Origin: Acidobacteriota bacterium
GTDB lineage: Bacteria > Acidobacteriota > Terriglobia > Acidiferrales > UBA7541
Direction: 5' to 3'
DNA: 64,000 nucleotides
NCBI GenBank assembly: GCA_013289835.1
Contig: JABCZG010000011.1
Coordinates: forward strand, 1-64,000
The notes beneath the pieces were generated by a model, which did not search any database, had not been told where the DNA came from, and worked only from the letters and a program-made list of their open reading frames with translations. A program made the translations under genes and the position numbers. Positions 44,479-53,448 of the stretch are shown here, one piece after another; position 1 is the first letter of the stretch, and the number at the start of each line of letters is the position of its first letter.

Positions 44479-44722
44479 GCAAATCGTACGAGTGGAGTGT
44501 TACGCCGGCTACAGAGGCGACGAGCGCCCGATCCGCTTGCATTTCGGCGGCTGTGATCTCGAAGTCGTTTCGGTGGAAGACCGCTGGAACTCGCCCGGTG
44601 CCACGTTTTTCCGTGTCGTGGTGGATGGCGGCGACCACTACGTCTTGCGCCATGAAGACGCTCAAGATGTCTGGTGCCTCACTGCTTTCCGCGCCGCGCA
44701 ACGGCCAACGTACAAAGATTGA
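44471..44722 (+). CDS. Conserved small hypothetical protein
   Basis: 83 residues from GTG 44471, overlapping the YihY gene end. The core YRGDERPIRLHFGGCDLEVV, then WNSPGATFFRVVVDGGDHYV and LRHEDAQDVWCL fit a small all-beta domain that I have seen in many Acidobacteria and Deltaproteobacteria genomes as a conserved hypothetical. No known function. Coupled to YihY by overlap. Confidence 0.7.
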   Translation: MGEQIVRVECYAGYRGDERPIRLHFGGCDLEVVSVEDRWNSPGATFFRVVVDGGDHYVLRHEDAQDVWCLTAFRAAQRPTYKD

Positions 44723-44747
44723 CACAGCGCACTGTTGCAACTAGATT
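44719..44747 (+). promoter_or_regulatory. Sigma-70 promoter of the first VWFA gene
   Basis: TTGACA (44719-44724), 17-bp spacer, TAGATT (44742-44747). Perfect -35 and a 4/6 -10. It overlaps the stop codon of the small hypothetical gene. Transcription would begin near 44754, about 25 bases before the VWFA start. Confidence 0.6.
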
Positions 44748-44778
44748 TAATCAACGCTGACGGAGTGGAGGACGCAGA

Positions 44779-46566
44779 GTGCCTAAAGTATTCCGTCGGT
44801 GTCTCCTTGCCTTCACAGACGCTCATTGGGCTTTCTGTCTTGGCGCTCTCTTACTTCTCTCCGGGCTATCGCCGGCATTTGCGCAGTCGCCGCCCCCGCC
44901 TCCGCAAACTCCACAACCAGAAGCCGCCCAGAGCGCCCAAAAACCGGATTCGAAGACCACGAACGAAGAAATCGTCTCGCACGACACTCCGACGACATTT
45001 AAAGTGCGGGTCAACGTCGTGCTGGTTCGTGTCGTGGTGCGCGACAACAACGGCAAGGTCATCGCCAATCTCAAGAAAGAGGATTTTCAGCTTACGGACA
45101 ATCGCAAACCGCAGGTGATTTCCAGTTTTTCCGTCGAGACGCCGGGCTCGCATGTTCCGGCGGTGAAACTGGATGCGGACGCGGGCGCCGCTCCGTCTGG
45201 CGGCGTCGCCGTAAAAGCACCGGAGCTGCCCCGGCGATTTGTCACGCTTTTTTTCGACGACCTGCATCTCTCCACACAGGATGTCCTGATTTCGCGGCAA
45301 GCTGCTACGAAACTGTTCAATGCCATGCAGGGCGACGATCGCCTCGCCATTTTCACCAGTTCCGGTCAGGTGCAGCAGGATTTCACAGCGGAGCGCGACA
45401 AGCTGGATGAAGCCCTGCAGCGAATCCTGCCTCGTCCCATCTCTAGTCATTCGTCGTCGGACTGTCCGCCCATGACGTTTTACGAAGCGTACCAGATCGT
45501 GGAAGTCAGCGATCCCACCGCGCTGCAAGTTGCCGTCCAGGATGCGTTGGCTTGCACCGGAAATGCACAAGCAGCCACGGCGCTCGCGCAAGCAGCCGCG
45601 CAACGCGGGCTGACAACTGGAGAATCGGAAATACAGTTCTCCTTTGGCAATCTGGACGCGCTGATTCGAAGAATGAGTGCCTTGCCAGGCCAGCGCGTGA
45701 TTGTCATGATGTCTCCCGGATTCTTCGTCACTCCCGCGATGCATGACACCAGCGACATCATCGACCATGCCACCAAGGCCAATATTGTGATCAATTCGAT
45801 TGATGCGCGCGGGCTGTACGTTTCCTCGGTCTACGATGTGACCAATACGGCCAGGGCGGACCCGATTCGCACGGCATTCATCACGATGGAAGAATTTGTG
45901 CAAAACGATGTGCTGGCCGAATTTTCCGACGGCACCGGTGGAACCTTCTTTCACAACCGCAACGACATTGATCAAGGGCTATTGCAGGCCGCGGCGGAGC
46001 CGGAAGCGTCCTACCTCTTGGGATTCTCGCCGCAAAACCTGAAGCTAGACGGCAAGTATCACCACCTGAAAGTGACATTTGCAACCAAGCAGAAATGGAC
46101 GTTGCAGGCGCGTCATGGCTACTTCGCCCCGCATGAAGTGTCGGACCCGGAGGCAGTCGCGAAAGAAGAGATTCAGCAGGCCATCTTCTCCCAGGAAGAA
46201 TTGCATGACGTGCCCATCGAATGCCAGACGCAATTCTTCAAGAACGAGAAAGGCGTCCGATTGACCGTAGAGGCGCGCGTCGAAACCAAAGGGCTGCGAT
46301 TCCGCAAGGCCGCGGACCGCAACAACGACAAGCTGACCATCGCGACAGTAATCTTTGACGAAAACGGCAACCTCCTAACGGGCATGGAGAAGATCGTCGA
46401 AATGAAGCTTCGGGATGAGACTCTGCAGAAAATGAACAAGACCGGCGTCAGCGTGCGCTCCAGCTTTGACCTGCAACCCGGAACCTTTTTAGTCCGCATC
46501 GTCGTCCGCGATTCCGAAGGCACACAAATGGCCGCCATGAATCGCGGCGTGGTGATTCCGTACTGA
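44779..46566 (+). CDS. VWFA-related Acidobacterial domain protein 1
   Basis: 595 residues from GTG 44779 (GGAGG nine bases before). A signal peptide (DAHWAFCLGALLLLSGLSPAFA), a Pro/Gln-rich linker, then the domain typical of this phylum: VNVVLVRVVVRDNNGKVIAN, DFQLTDNRKPQVISSFSVE and a von Willebrand A-like part whose metal site reads FFDDLHLS rather than DxSxS. C-terminal beta-rich region with FDENGNLLTGMEKIVEMKL. Probably periplasmic or surface-exposed, binding a protein partner. First of three tandem copies. Confidence 0.9.
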   Translation: MPKVFRRCLLAFTDAHWAFCLGALLLLSGLSPAFAQSPPPPPQTPQPEAAQSAQKPDSKTTNEEIVSHDTPTTFKVRVNVVLVRVVVRDNNGKVIANLKKEDFQLTDNRKPQVISSFSVETPGSHVPAVKLDADAGAAPSGGVAVKAPELPRRFVTLFFDDLHLSTQDVLISRQAATKLFNAMQGDDRLAIFTSSGQVQQDFTAERDKLDEALQRILPRPISSHSSSDCPPMTFYEAYQIVEVSDPTALQVAVQDALACTGNAQAATALAQAAAQRGLTTGESEIQFSFGNLDALIRRMSALPGQRVIVMMSPGFFVTPAMHDTSDIIDHATKANIVINSIDARGLYVSSVYDVTNTARADPIRTAFITMEEFVQNDVLAEFSDGTGGTFFHNRNDIDQGLLQAAAEPEASYLLGFSPQNLKLDGKYHHLKVTFATKQKWTLQARHGYFAPHEVSDPEAVAKEEIQQAIFSQEELHDVPIECQTQFFKNEKGVRLTVEARVETKGLRFRKAADRNNDKLTIATVIFDENGNLLTGMEKIVEMKLRDETLQKMNKTGVSVRSSFDLQPGTFLVRIVVRDSEGTQMAAMNRGVVIPY

Positions 46567-46718
46567 GCGCTGGTCCGAGCAGCCGCCAAATACGTTGGCA
46601 TTAAAATTAATGCAGGAGTATAGTTGGGCAACTGGCCTGCAGGGGAGCATCCGCCAGGATGGCGCGGCAGTTGTCGAGCTCATGCGCCCCGGGGGACGAG
46701 GGTTTCAGAAGGGCAAGG

Positions 46719-48548
46719 ATGTCTTACCCAAGGTTATTCCCGGATTTTCGCCGTTTTACCTTCATAATTCTCTTCTGCTGTATTTTGCTACCAATTGGCA
46801 TTCTCCGAGCCCAAGCACCCTCCTCTCCGCCAGCGCCACCCGATGCACCCGCGAAGACGGATTCGGACACGAAACCTTCGCAAGCGCCTTCTCCCAGTGA
46901 CGCCGCGGAGGTTTCCAGCCATGACGGCCCCGCTACCTTCAAGGTGCGCGTCAACCTGGTCCTGGTTCGCGTGGTCGTGCGCGACTCACAGGGGAAAGTT
47001 GTTCCGAACCTGAAGAAGGAAAACTTCCAGCTCTCCGACAATCGCAAGCCTCAGACGATTTCCTCGTTTAGCATTGAGACTCCGGAAGCGCGCACAGCTT
47101 CGGCGGTAGCAGCGCCGGCAACTTCCGACGGATATTCCTCAAGCACCGACGCGATTGCGGGGAAAGCCACCGTTTTGCCGCAGCGATTCGTGTCCATGGT
47201 TTTCGATGATGTCCACATGTCCATGGAAGACACCGCGTTCGTGCGAAATTCGGCGACGCGGTTCTTTGCCTCCCTTGCCCCAAGCGATCGCGTGGCTTTT
47301 TACACCACGTCCGGGCAGTTTAAGCAGGACTTCACGAATGACCTGGATGGATTGAAAAAAGCCTTGTTGGGAATCATTCCGCGTCACATATCCAACGACA
47401 ACTTCCATGATTGCCCGGACGTCAGTTATTACGAGGCGGACTTGATTGAGAACAAGACCGACTCGCAGGCACTCGCCGTCGCGGCCGAGGAAGCAGTCCA
47501 GTGCGCGTTCAATGGCGACGAGACGAAGATCGCTATGGCTCAAGTATTGGCAGACACGGCCGCACAGCGGGCCCTCATAGCGGGCGACACTGACACGGAC
47601 TACGCCTACCGGCATCTCGAGGAGGCAATTCGGCGCTTGTCTGCGATGCCCGGGCAGCGCGTGCTCGTCCTTGTCTCGCCGGGATTTATCATGTCAACGC
47701 TGCAGCTGGAAGCTTCCGACCTGGTCGATCGCGCGACACGCGCCAATATCGTGATCAATACCATTGATGCCCGCGGGCTCTATACGCCCGATGTGATGGG
47801 CGACATCGCCAATCCGCCGCAGGACTCACTGCGCACTGCTGGGTTCAAGACTTCCTATCGCGTTGCCGCGCAGTTCGCCCAGGAAGATGTCCTTGCCCAA
47901 TTTGCCGATGGAACCGGCGGCAGATTTTTTCACAATCGGAATGACGTGGACGAAGCCATGCGCGAAGCAGCCGCCGCGCCCGCTTTCTCGTATCTGCTGG
48001 GATTTTCCCCGCAAAATCTGAAAATCGACGGCCGTTATCACACCCTGAAGGTTACTCTCACCAACAAGGAAAAATTCAATATTCAGGCCCGCCACGGCTA
48101 CTTCGCGCCAAAATCTGTCGAAGATCCCGCGGAGGCCGCCAAGCAGGAAATGCAAGAGGCGCTGTTCTCCCAAGACGAAATCCGCGACCTGCCGGTGGAT
48201 CTGCAAACGCAATTTTTCAAAAAGGATGAGATGGGCGCGCGCCTCGCGGTCCTCAGTCACTTTGATGTGAAAGGCATCCACTTCCGGAAGGCCGAGGGCC
48301 GCAATAAAGATCAGTTGACGATCGTCACCGGAATCTTCGACGAAAATGGAAACTTTGTGACCGGTGGCGAAAAGGTTGTGGAGATGAAACTGTTGGACAC
48401 CACCTACGACCGCCTGAGCCGCTCGGGTTTCACCGTGAAATCCAGTTTTGATGTGAAGCCTGGCACCTATATGGTTCGTCTGGTGGTGCGCGACGCCGAA
48501 GGTGCGCAAATGGCGGCGCGCAATGGAGCCGTTGTCATTCCCTTTTAG
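46719..48548 (+). CDS. VWFA-related Acidobacterial domain protein 2
   Basis: 609 residues from ATG 46719 (AAGGGCAAGG upstream; a 20-codon longer frame has a worse start). Signal peptide FTFIILFCCILLPIGILRAQ, short Pro-rich linker, then the same domains as the previous gene. The two proteins align along their whole length (FDDVHMS versus FDDLHLS; FDENGNFVTGGEKVVEMKLL versus FDENGNLLTGMEKIVEMKL), so this is a tandem duplicate. Gap to gene 1 is about 150 bp. Confidence 0.9.
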   Translation: MSYPRLFPDFRRFTFIILFCCILLPIGILRAQAPSSPPAPPDAPAKTDSDTKPSQAPSPSDAAEVSSHDGPATFKVRVNLVLVRVVVRDSQGKVVPNLKKENFQLSDNRKPQTISSFSIETPEARTASAVAAPATSDGYSSSTDAIAGKATVLPQRFVSMVFDDVHMSMEDTAFVRNSATRFFASLAPSDRVAFYTTSGQFKQDFTNDLDGLKKALLGIIPRHISNDNFHDCPDVSYYEADLIENKTDSQALAVAAEEAVQCAFNGDETKIAMAQVLADTAAQRALIAGDTDTDYAYRHLEEAIRRLSAMPGQRVLVLVSPGFIMSTLQLEASDLVDRATRANIVINTIDARGLYTPDVMGDIANPPQDSLRTAGFKTSYRVAAQFAQEDVLAQFADGTGGRFFHNRNDVDEAMREAAAAPAFSYLLGFSPQNLKIDGRYHTLKVTLTNKEKFNIQARHGYFAPKSVEDPAEAAKQEMQEALFSQDEIRDLPVDLQTQFFKKDEMGARLAVLSHFDVKGIHFRKAEGRNKDQLTIVTGIFDENGNFVTGGEKVVEMKLLDTTYDRLSRSGFTVKSSFDVKPGTYMVRLVVRDAEGAQMAARNGAVVIPF

Positions 48549-48575
48549 GATTCAGCAGTTTGCGTGGAGGAGACC

Positions 48576-51026
48576 ATGAATACGCTGAAGAACTTTGAGA
48601 GACAAATTCGGCTGGCTGCCTGCCTGGCTATTGGCCTGATGTTCGCCGCCCCCAATCCTTTGCGGGCTCAACAACAGCCCCCGCCTCCACCGCCTCCCGC
48701 CGATGCCTCGGCGCAGGGGGGACCCGTCGTCGTCATCAAGAAGGAATCGAAACTCGTGCTTGTAGATGCCGTGGTAATGGACAAGAAGGGCAACTATGTC
48801 CACGACCTCACCAAGGACGACTTCAAAGTTTTCGAGGACAACAAGGAACAGCCGGTCTCCACCTTTTCTGCCGGCATGGATCCCGCTGCCCCCACCGTTG
48901 GCGGTCGGCGCTATTTAATTCTCTTCTTTGACAATTCCACCATGGCGGCCCCGGATCAGATCCAGGCGCGCGCCGCAGCGACAAAATTTATCGAAGCCAA
49001 TGCCGGGCCGGACCGCTTGATGGCCGTCGTGGATTTTGGCGGCACGTTGAGGATTGTTCAGAATTTCACTGCCAACGCTAATTTGCTTCGCGCGGCGGTT
49101 TCCGGCGTAAAAAACTCCGCTGTGGATCCCAACGCCACTGCCGCGGATTCGGTTACGGTTGCCTCCAACGCTTCCAGCTCACCGCTGGGAGCAGGCGGAC
49201 CCGGTCTCGGATTTTCTTCGCTGAATAACGCCGCTGCGGATTTCGGCGCGCGCAGCATGCTGCTCGCGATTCGTAGTCTCGCAAAAAATCTTCGCAGTGT
49301 TCCCGGGCGGAAAATGGTGGTCTTGTTCTCCGGCGGATTTCCGCTGACCAACGAAAACGAATCGGAGCTGACCGCGACGATCGACGCATGCAACAAGGCA
49401 AACGTCGCTATCTACGCCCTGGATGCGCGTGGATTGGTGGCCCCGGGCGGAGTCACGCACAGGATTTCGCCCAAGGCCAAGTCGCGCGCTGTGTCCGCGC
49501 ATTCGAACTCGGGTCCATCCTCGGCAAAGCCGAAACTACTTCTTGCAGCCTACCCCGCGTCCGCCATGCCTGATCCTCAACACGGCGGCGGAGGTGGCAC
49601 TGGTGGTGGTGGTGGCGGGGTTGGTGGAGGAGGAGGTGGCCGAGGTGGTGGGGGGGGTACGGGCGGGGGCGGAACTGGGGGTGGCACGGGAGGCGGAACG
49701 GGTGGCGGAACAGGAGGCACCGGTGGAGGAGGAAAAGGCGGCACCGGCGGAACAGGTGGGACGGGCGGTGGAACTGGCGGCGGGGGTAGCCGTGGCACCG
49801 GAGGAGGAGTTACCACGCCGAACTCCAACTACAACAATCCCTACAACAATTCGAATTACAACCAGGCGCGTTCGCTGCTGCCTCAATTGCCGACTTCGAC
49901 TTCGACCAATCAGCAGGTCCTCGCGGCTCTGGCCATCGGGACCGGAGGCTTTACCATCTTCAACACCAACGATTTGCTGGGCGGGCTTGAAAAAATCGGT
50001 CGAGAGCAAAATGAATTTTACATTCTTGGATACGTTCCGCCGGACACGCCGGAGGGCAGCTGCCACGGCCTGAAAGTGAAGCTAAACAAGGGTGGAATGG
50101 AGGTTCGCTCGCGAACTTCCTATTGCAACGCCAAGACCACCAATATTCTCGAGGGCCGTCCCGTCGAAAAGCAACTGGAGTCGCACGCCTCAGGGAATCA
50201 AACGGGTTCGATCCGCGGCGTCATGGAGACGCCGTATTTCTACACCGCGCCGAACGTCGCACGAGTGAACCTGGCCATGGAAATCCCTCCGGACGCCGTG
50301 CAGTTCAGCAAGGACAAGGGGAAATATCACGCGAATCTCAATGTGCTGGGCATCGCGTACCGTCCGGATGGCTCGATCGGTGCGAAATTCAGCGACACCG
50401 TCAATCTGGATTTCGAGAAAGACGAGTGGAAACAGTTCACCAGCAGTCCGTATCACTACGAAAATCAATTCGACGCTGCCTCGGGTTCGTATAAGCTCAC
50501 CGTCGTCCTGAGCGCCGGCGGAGATGCGTTTGGAAAATTCGAAACTCCACTGACCATCGATGCTTACGACGGTCAGCATTTCAGCCTCGGCGGGCTTGCC
50601 CTTTCAAACGCGCCGCAGCGCGTCAACGATGTGCCGGCGAGTGTCGGTGCGGCGCTCCTCGAGGACCGCACGCTTCTCGTGGTCAAGGGTGTCGAGGTTC
50701 CGCCTTCCGGCAGCAACCGCTTTAAGCGTACCGATACCGTCGTTTTGTACACGGAAATTTACGAGCCACTGCTGACCTCGCCGACCCCGCCGGTTGTGGG
50801 CATGGGGTATCGCATTTTCGACCGCGCCACCAACACGCAGATATTTTTCACCGGCGTGCAGCATGCCGACGAATACATCCAGAAAGGCAACCCGGTAATC
50901 CCCATCGGCATGAAGGTAGCGTTGAACAACTTGAAGCCGGGCTCCTACCGGCTGATGATGCAGGCGGTGGATGGCGCGAACAATCATGCGCCGGACCGCG
51001 TCGTGGATTTTGAAGTAACGGAGTAG
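48576..51026 (+). CDS. VWFA-related protein 3 with a 75-residue polyglycine linker
   Basis: 816 residues from ATG 48576 (GGAGGAG upstream). Signal peptide (LAACLAIGLMFAAPNPLRAQ), VWFA-related domain (VLVDAVVMDKKGNYVHDLTK, FKVFEDNKEQPVSTFSAG; metal site FFDNSTMA), then a Gly/Thr low-complexity linker (residues 337-411), a second folded part (IGTGGFTIFNTNDLLGG, LGYVPPDTPEGSCHGLKVKL) and a beta-rich C-terminus. It is more diverged than the first two copies. A terminator follows 49 bp later. The glycine run is encoded by GGN triplets. Confidence 0.88.
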   Translation: MNTLKNFERQIRLAACLAIGLMFAAPNPLRAQQQPPPPPPPADASAQGGPVVVIKKESKLVLVDAVVMDKKGNYVHDLTKDDFKVFEDNKEQPVSTFSAGMDPAAPTVGGRRYLILFFDNSTMAAPDQIQARAAATKFIEANAGPDRLMAVVDFGGTLRIVQNFTANANLLRAAVSGVKNSAVDPNATAADSVTVASNASSSPLGAGGPGLGFSSLNNAAADFGARSMLLAIRSLAKNLRSVPGRKMVVLFSGGFPLTNENESELTATIDACNKANVAIYALDARGLVAPGGVTHRISPKAKSRAVSAHSNSGPSSAKPKLLLAAYPASAMPDPQHGGGGGTGGGGGGVGGGGGGRGGGGGTGGGGTGGGTGGGTGGGTGGTGGGGKGGTGGTGGTGGGTGGGGSRGTGGGVTTPNSNYNNPYNNSNYNQARSLLPQLPTSTSTNQQVLAALAIGTGGFTIFNTNDLLGGLEKIGREQNEFYILGYVPPDTPEGSCHGLKVKLNKGGMEVRSRTSYCNAKTTNILEGRPVEKQLESHASGNQTGSIRGVMETPYFYTAPNVARVNLAMEIPPDAVQFSKDKGKYHANLNVLGIAYRPDGSIGAKFSDTVNLDFEKDEWKQFTSSPYHYENQFDAASGSYKLTVVLSAGGDAFGKFETPLTIDAYDGQHFSLGGLALSNAPQRVNDVPASVGAALLEDRTLLVVKGVEVPPSGSNRFKRTDTVVLYTEIYEPLLTSPTPPVVGMGYRIFDRATNTQIFFTGVQHADEYIQKGNPVIPIGMKVALNNLKPGSYRLMMQAVDGANNHAPDRVVDFEVTE
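49584..49808 (+). repeat. Coding low-complexity GGN/GGC repeat (polyglycine linker)
   Basis: About 225 bp of GGN codons with scattered ACN, encoding Gly-rich residues 337-411 of VWFA protein 3. It has the form of an expandable trinucleotide/hexanucleotide repeat (GGCACN-GGN units), so length may vary between strains. The opposite strand reads as a spurious Pro-rich frame. Confidence 0.7.
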
Positions 51027-51074
51027 TCTGACACGGCCGGTCCGGCGGCTCGGCTCCCTTTCCACGGGTTCAGT

Positions 51075-51094
51075 CCCGGGTCACCGGGTTTTTT
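51075..51094 (+). terminator. Intrinsic terminator after the VWFA cluster
   Basis: Stem CCCGG (51075-51079), loop GTCA, CCGGG (51084-51088), then six T (51089-51094). It lies 49 bp after the VWFA-3 stop and separates that cluster from DUF1800. Confidence 0.75.
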
Positions 51095-51274
51095 GGGCGT
51101 GAAATAGTGTCTTGCCGTCCAAGCTACATCGAACTAAGTCTTTTCCTACCTGTACCTTCGGCCGTGATAGGGATTCGACACGGCCTCTGGAGTTCCGCAA
51201 CTTCTTCGCCCCTCTGGGGTTATTCTGGAAGTGACCGGCAACTCGAAAACCATGCTACTGAGCAGGAGAGTGCC

Positions 51275-53329
51275 ATGAGGCTGAAAGACCATCCCGCCTC
51301 CTCATTATTTCTCAGGGTTCCCGCAATTTCCGCCACGCCGAGGTCTTTCCTCGCGGCGATTCTCTCGTTCGCATGTGTTCTTTCGCTCGGCGTCGATCTC
51401 CCCGTCGTCGCCGCAATTCCGGCCGCGAAAGACAAGAAACACAAGCCGGATCCCGCGCTGAAGGGTCTGCCCATCACCGAACTCACCCCTGATGAAGCGA
51501 TTCTTCACGCGCTTAATCGCCTTGCCTACGGGCCGCGCCCAGGCGACATTGAACGCGTCCGGCAAATGGGCCTTGCGAAATGGATTGATCAGCAACTCAA
51601 TCCGAGCTCGATCGACGACAAGGCGCTCGAAGCGCGGCTCCAAAATTATCCGACCCTGCGGATGTCCACCGCCAAATTGATTGACGAGTATCCGCAGCCC
51701 AAGCAGGCCGAAAAGCAGGCGGAGAAGCGCGCCGTTGCCGTGATCGAGACGACGGACCAGCGCCGCTCCGATGCGGCCGCGCAAACCATTGCGCGCGATA
51801 TGCAACCGGGACAAGGACAAGGGCACGCACAAGGACAATCTCAGGCTTCCGACACGCCGGCAGACGCTCCTCAGCAAACAGCGGAAAACTCTCCAGCCAA
51901 ACAAGATATGACCGACGCGCCGGCTCCGATGAAGCAGGATCCGTCGCAAGCCAATCCCCGTCAAAACGGCGCTGGCAAAGCGAACGCGCTCGGCGGCGGC
52001 GACCCCAACAACGTGCCGCGCGCCATGGCCGACGACAGCAAGCGGCCGCCGCGAATTGTGGCCGAGCTTTCCATGGCTAAAGTCACCCGTGCGCTTTACA
52101 GCGAGCGGCAATTGCAGCAGGTCATGGACGATTTCTGGTTCAACCATTTCAACGTGTTTGCGGGCAAGGGCGAAGACCGCTACTACCTGACGTCCTACGA
52201 ACGCGACGTCATCCAGCCTCACGCACTGGGCAAGTTCAAGGATCTTCTGAACGCCACGGCGAAAAGCCCCGCGATGCTTTTTTATCTCGACAATTTTCTA
52301 AGCGTCGATCCGCGTGCCGCGCGGCGCGAAGCGGCCGAGCGCGCCATGCGCCAGCAGATGCGCTATGGGCGTTTTGGCGGGCCGCCTCCGAATGCGCAGC
52401 AGGTGGCGAAGAAGAATGACCGCGGGCTCAACGAAAACTATGGCCGCGAATTGATGGAACTGCACACCCTCGGCGTGGACGGCGGCTACACGCAAAAAGA
52501 TGTCACGGAAGTCGCGCGCTGCTTCACTGGCTGGACGATTGAAAAGCCGAGGCAAAATCCGAATTTCAAATTTGACGACAAGTTGCACGATTACGATCCG
52601 AAATTCGTGATGGGCACGAAAATCCACGCGGGTGGAATGAAGGACGGCGAGGAAGTGATTGACCTTCTCGCGCACAATTCGAGTACCGCGAAATTTATTT
52701 CCACGAAACTCGCGCGCCGCTTTGTTTCTGATAATCCGCCGCAGGCTCTTGTGGACCGCATGGCGCAGTCCTTCCAATCCAGCGACGGCGACATTCGCGT
52801 CGTAATGAAGACCATGATCTGGTCGCCGGAATTCTGGTCCCGCGATGCCTACCGCGCCAAGATCAAGACGCCGTTCGAATTGGTCGTCTCCGCTGCGCGC
52901 GCCATGGGCTCTGATGTGGATACGCCGATGCCGCTCGTGCAGTGGGTCGGACGAATTGGCGAGCCGCTCTACCAATGCCAGCCGCCGACCGGCTATTCCG
53001 ATAAGGCCGACGCATGGGTGAATACCGGAGCGCTGTTGAACCGGCTGAATTATTCGTTGGCCCTGGCGGGCAACAAGATGCGTGGTGCGCGCACCGACGT
53101 GGCTTCGCTGCTGGGCGTGGATCCGTCCTCGGATCCGAAAGCGGCGCTGGACCGCGCCGTCCAAGTTTTCCTGGGCGGGCAAGCTGGGCCCACCACCGTG
53201 GAGACGCTCGAGAAGCAGCTTGATAATCCGCAAGTCCTGCAAGCGAAGCTCGACGACGCCCACAGGCAAGTAGATCTCGGTGTAGTCGCAGGATTGGTCG
53301 TAGGCGCGCCCGAATTTCAGCGCCGCTAA
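51275..53329 (+). CDS. DUF1800 family protein
   Basis: 684 residues from ATG 51275 (GGAG before it; a longer frame reaches 51107 but is not protein-like). A signal peptide (FLAAILSFACVLSLGVDLPV), then the DUF1800 domain: AILHALNRLAYGPRPGDIER, NHFNVFAGKGEDRYYLTSYE, ENYGRELMELHTLGVDGGYT and the C-terminal WINT-like ALLNRLNYSLALAG. A Gln/Pro/Asn-rich insert (about residues 188-255) interrupts the domain. DUF1800 genes nearly always precede DUF1501 genes, as here, and the pair is thought to work in envelope polymer metabolism. Function unproven. Confidence 0.9.
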   Translation: MRLKDHPASSLFLRVPAISATPRSFLAAILSFACVLSLGVDLPVVAAIPAAKDKKHKPDPALKGLPITELTPDEAILHALNRLAYGPRPGDIERVRQMGLAKWIDQQLNPSSIDDKALEARLQNYPTLRMSTAKLIDEYPQPKQAEKQAEKRAVAVIETTDQRRSDAAAQTIARDMQPGQGQGHAQGQSQASDTPADAPQQTAENSPAKQDMTDAPAPMKQDPSQANPRQNGAGKANALGGGDPNNVPRAMADDSKRPPRIVAELSMAKVTRALYSERQLQQVMDDFWFNHFNVFAGKGEDRYYLTSYERDVIQPHALGKFKDLLNATAKSPAMLFYLDNFLSVDPRAARREAAERAMRQQMRYGRFGGPPPNAQQVAKKNDRGLNENYGRELMELHTLGVDGGYTQKDVTEVARCFTGWTIEKPRQNPNFKFDDKLHDYDPKFVMGTKIHAGGMKDGEEVIDLLAHNSSTAKFISTKLARRFVSDNPPQALVDRMAQSFQSSDGDIRVVMKTMIWSPEFWSRDAYRAKIKTPFELVVSAARAMGSDVDTPMPLVQWVGRIGEPLYQCQPPTGYSDKADAWVNTGALLNRLNYSLALAGNKMRGARTDVASLLGVDPSSDPKAALDRAVQVFLGGQAGPTTVETLEKQLDNPQVLQAKLDDAHRQVDLGVVAGLVVGAPEFQRR

Positions 53330-53331
53330 TG

Positions 53332-53413
53332 TGGAGCACGGGAGCCCGGCTCCCGCTTTTACGGTTATGCAGTACCTCGATCTCAAAAGCGGCAGCCCGG
53401 CTGCCGCACTCCA
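53332..53413. repeat. REPIN 1 (two inverted REP hairpins)
   Basis: Begins 3 bases after the DUF1800 stop. Left REP: hairpin GGGAGC-CCG-GCTCCC then CTTTT; right REP: AAAAGC then GCGGCAGC-CCG-GCTGCCGC and CACTCC. Overall ends (TGGAGC... and ...GCACTCCA) are inverted. It has a degenerate 5' end (GAGCAC for GAGTGC). Confidence 0.8.
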
Positions 53414-53448
53414 GATCGAGGCGCAGAGTAGAGCTAAGAGAGGTCGCG

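Noticed and set aside
49577..49828. 83-codon proline-rich minus-strand frame
   Set aside because: Simple reverse complement of the GGN polyglycine tract.
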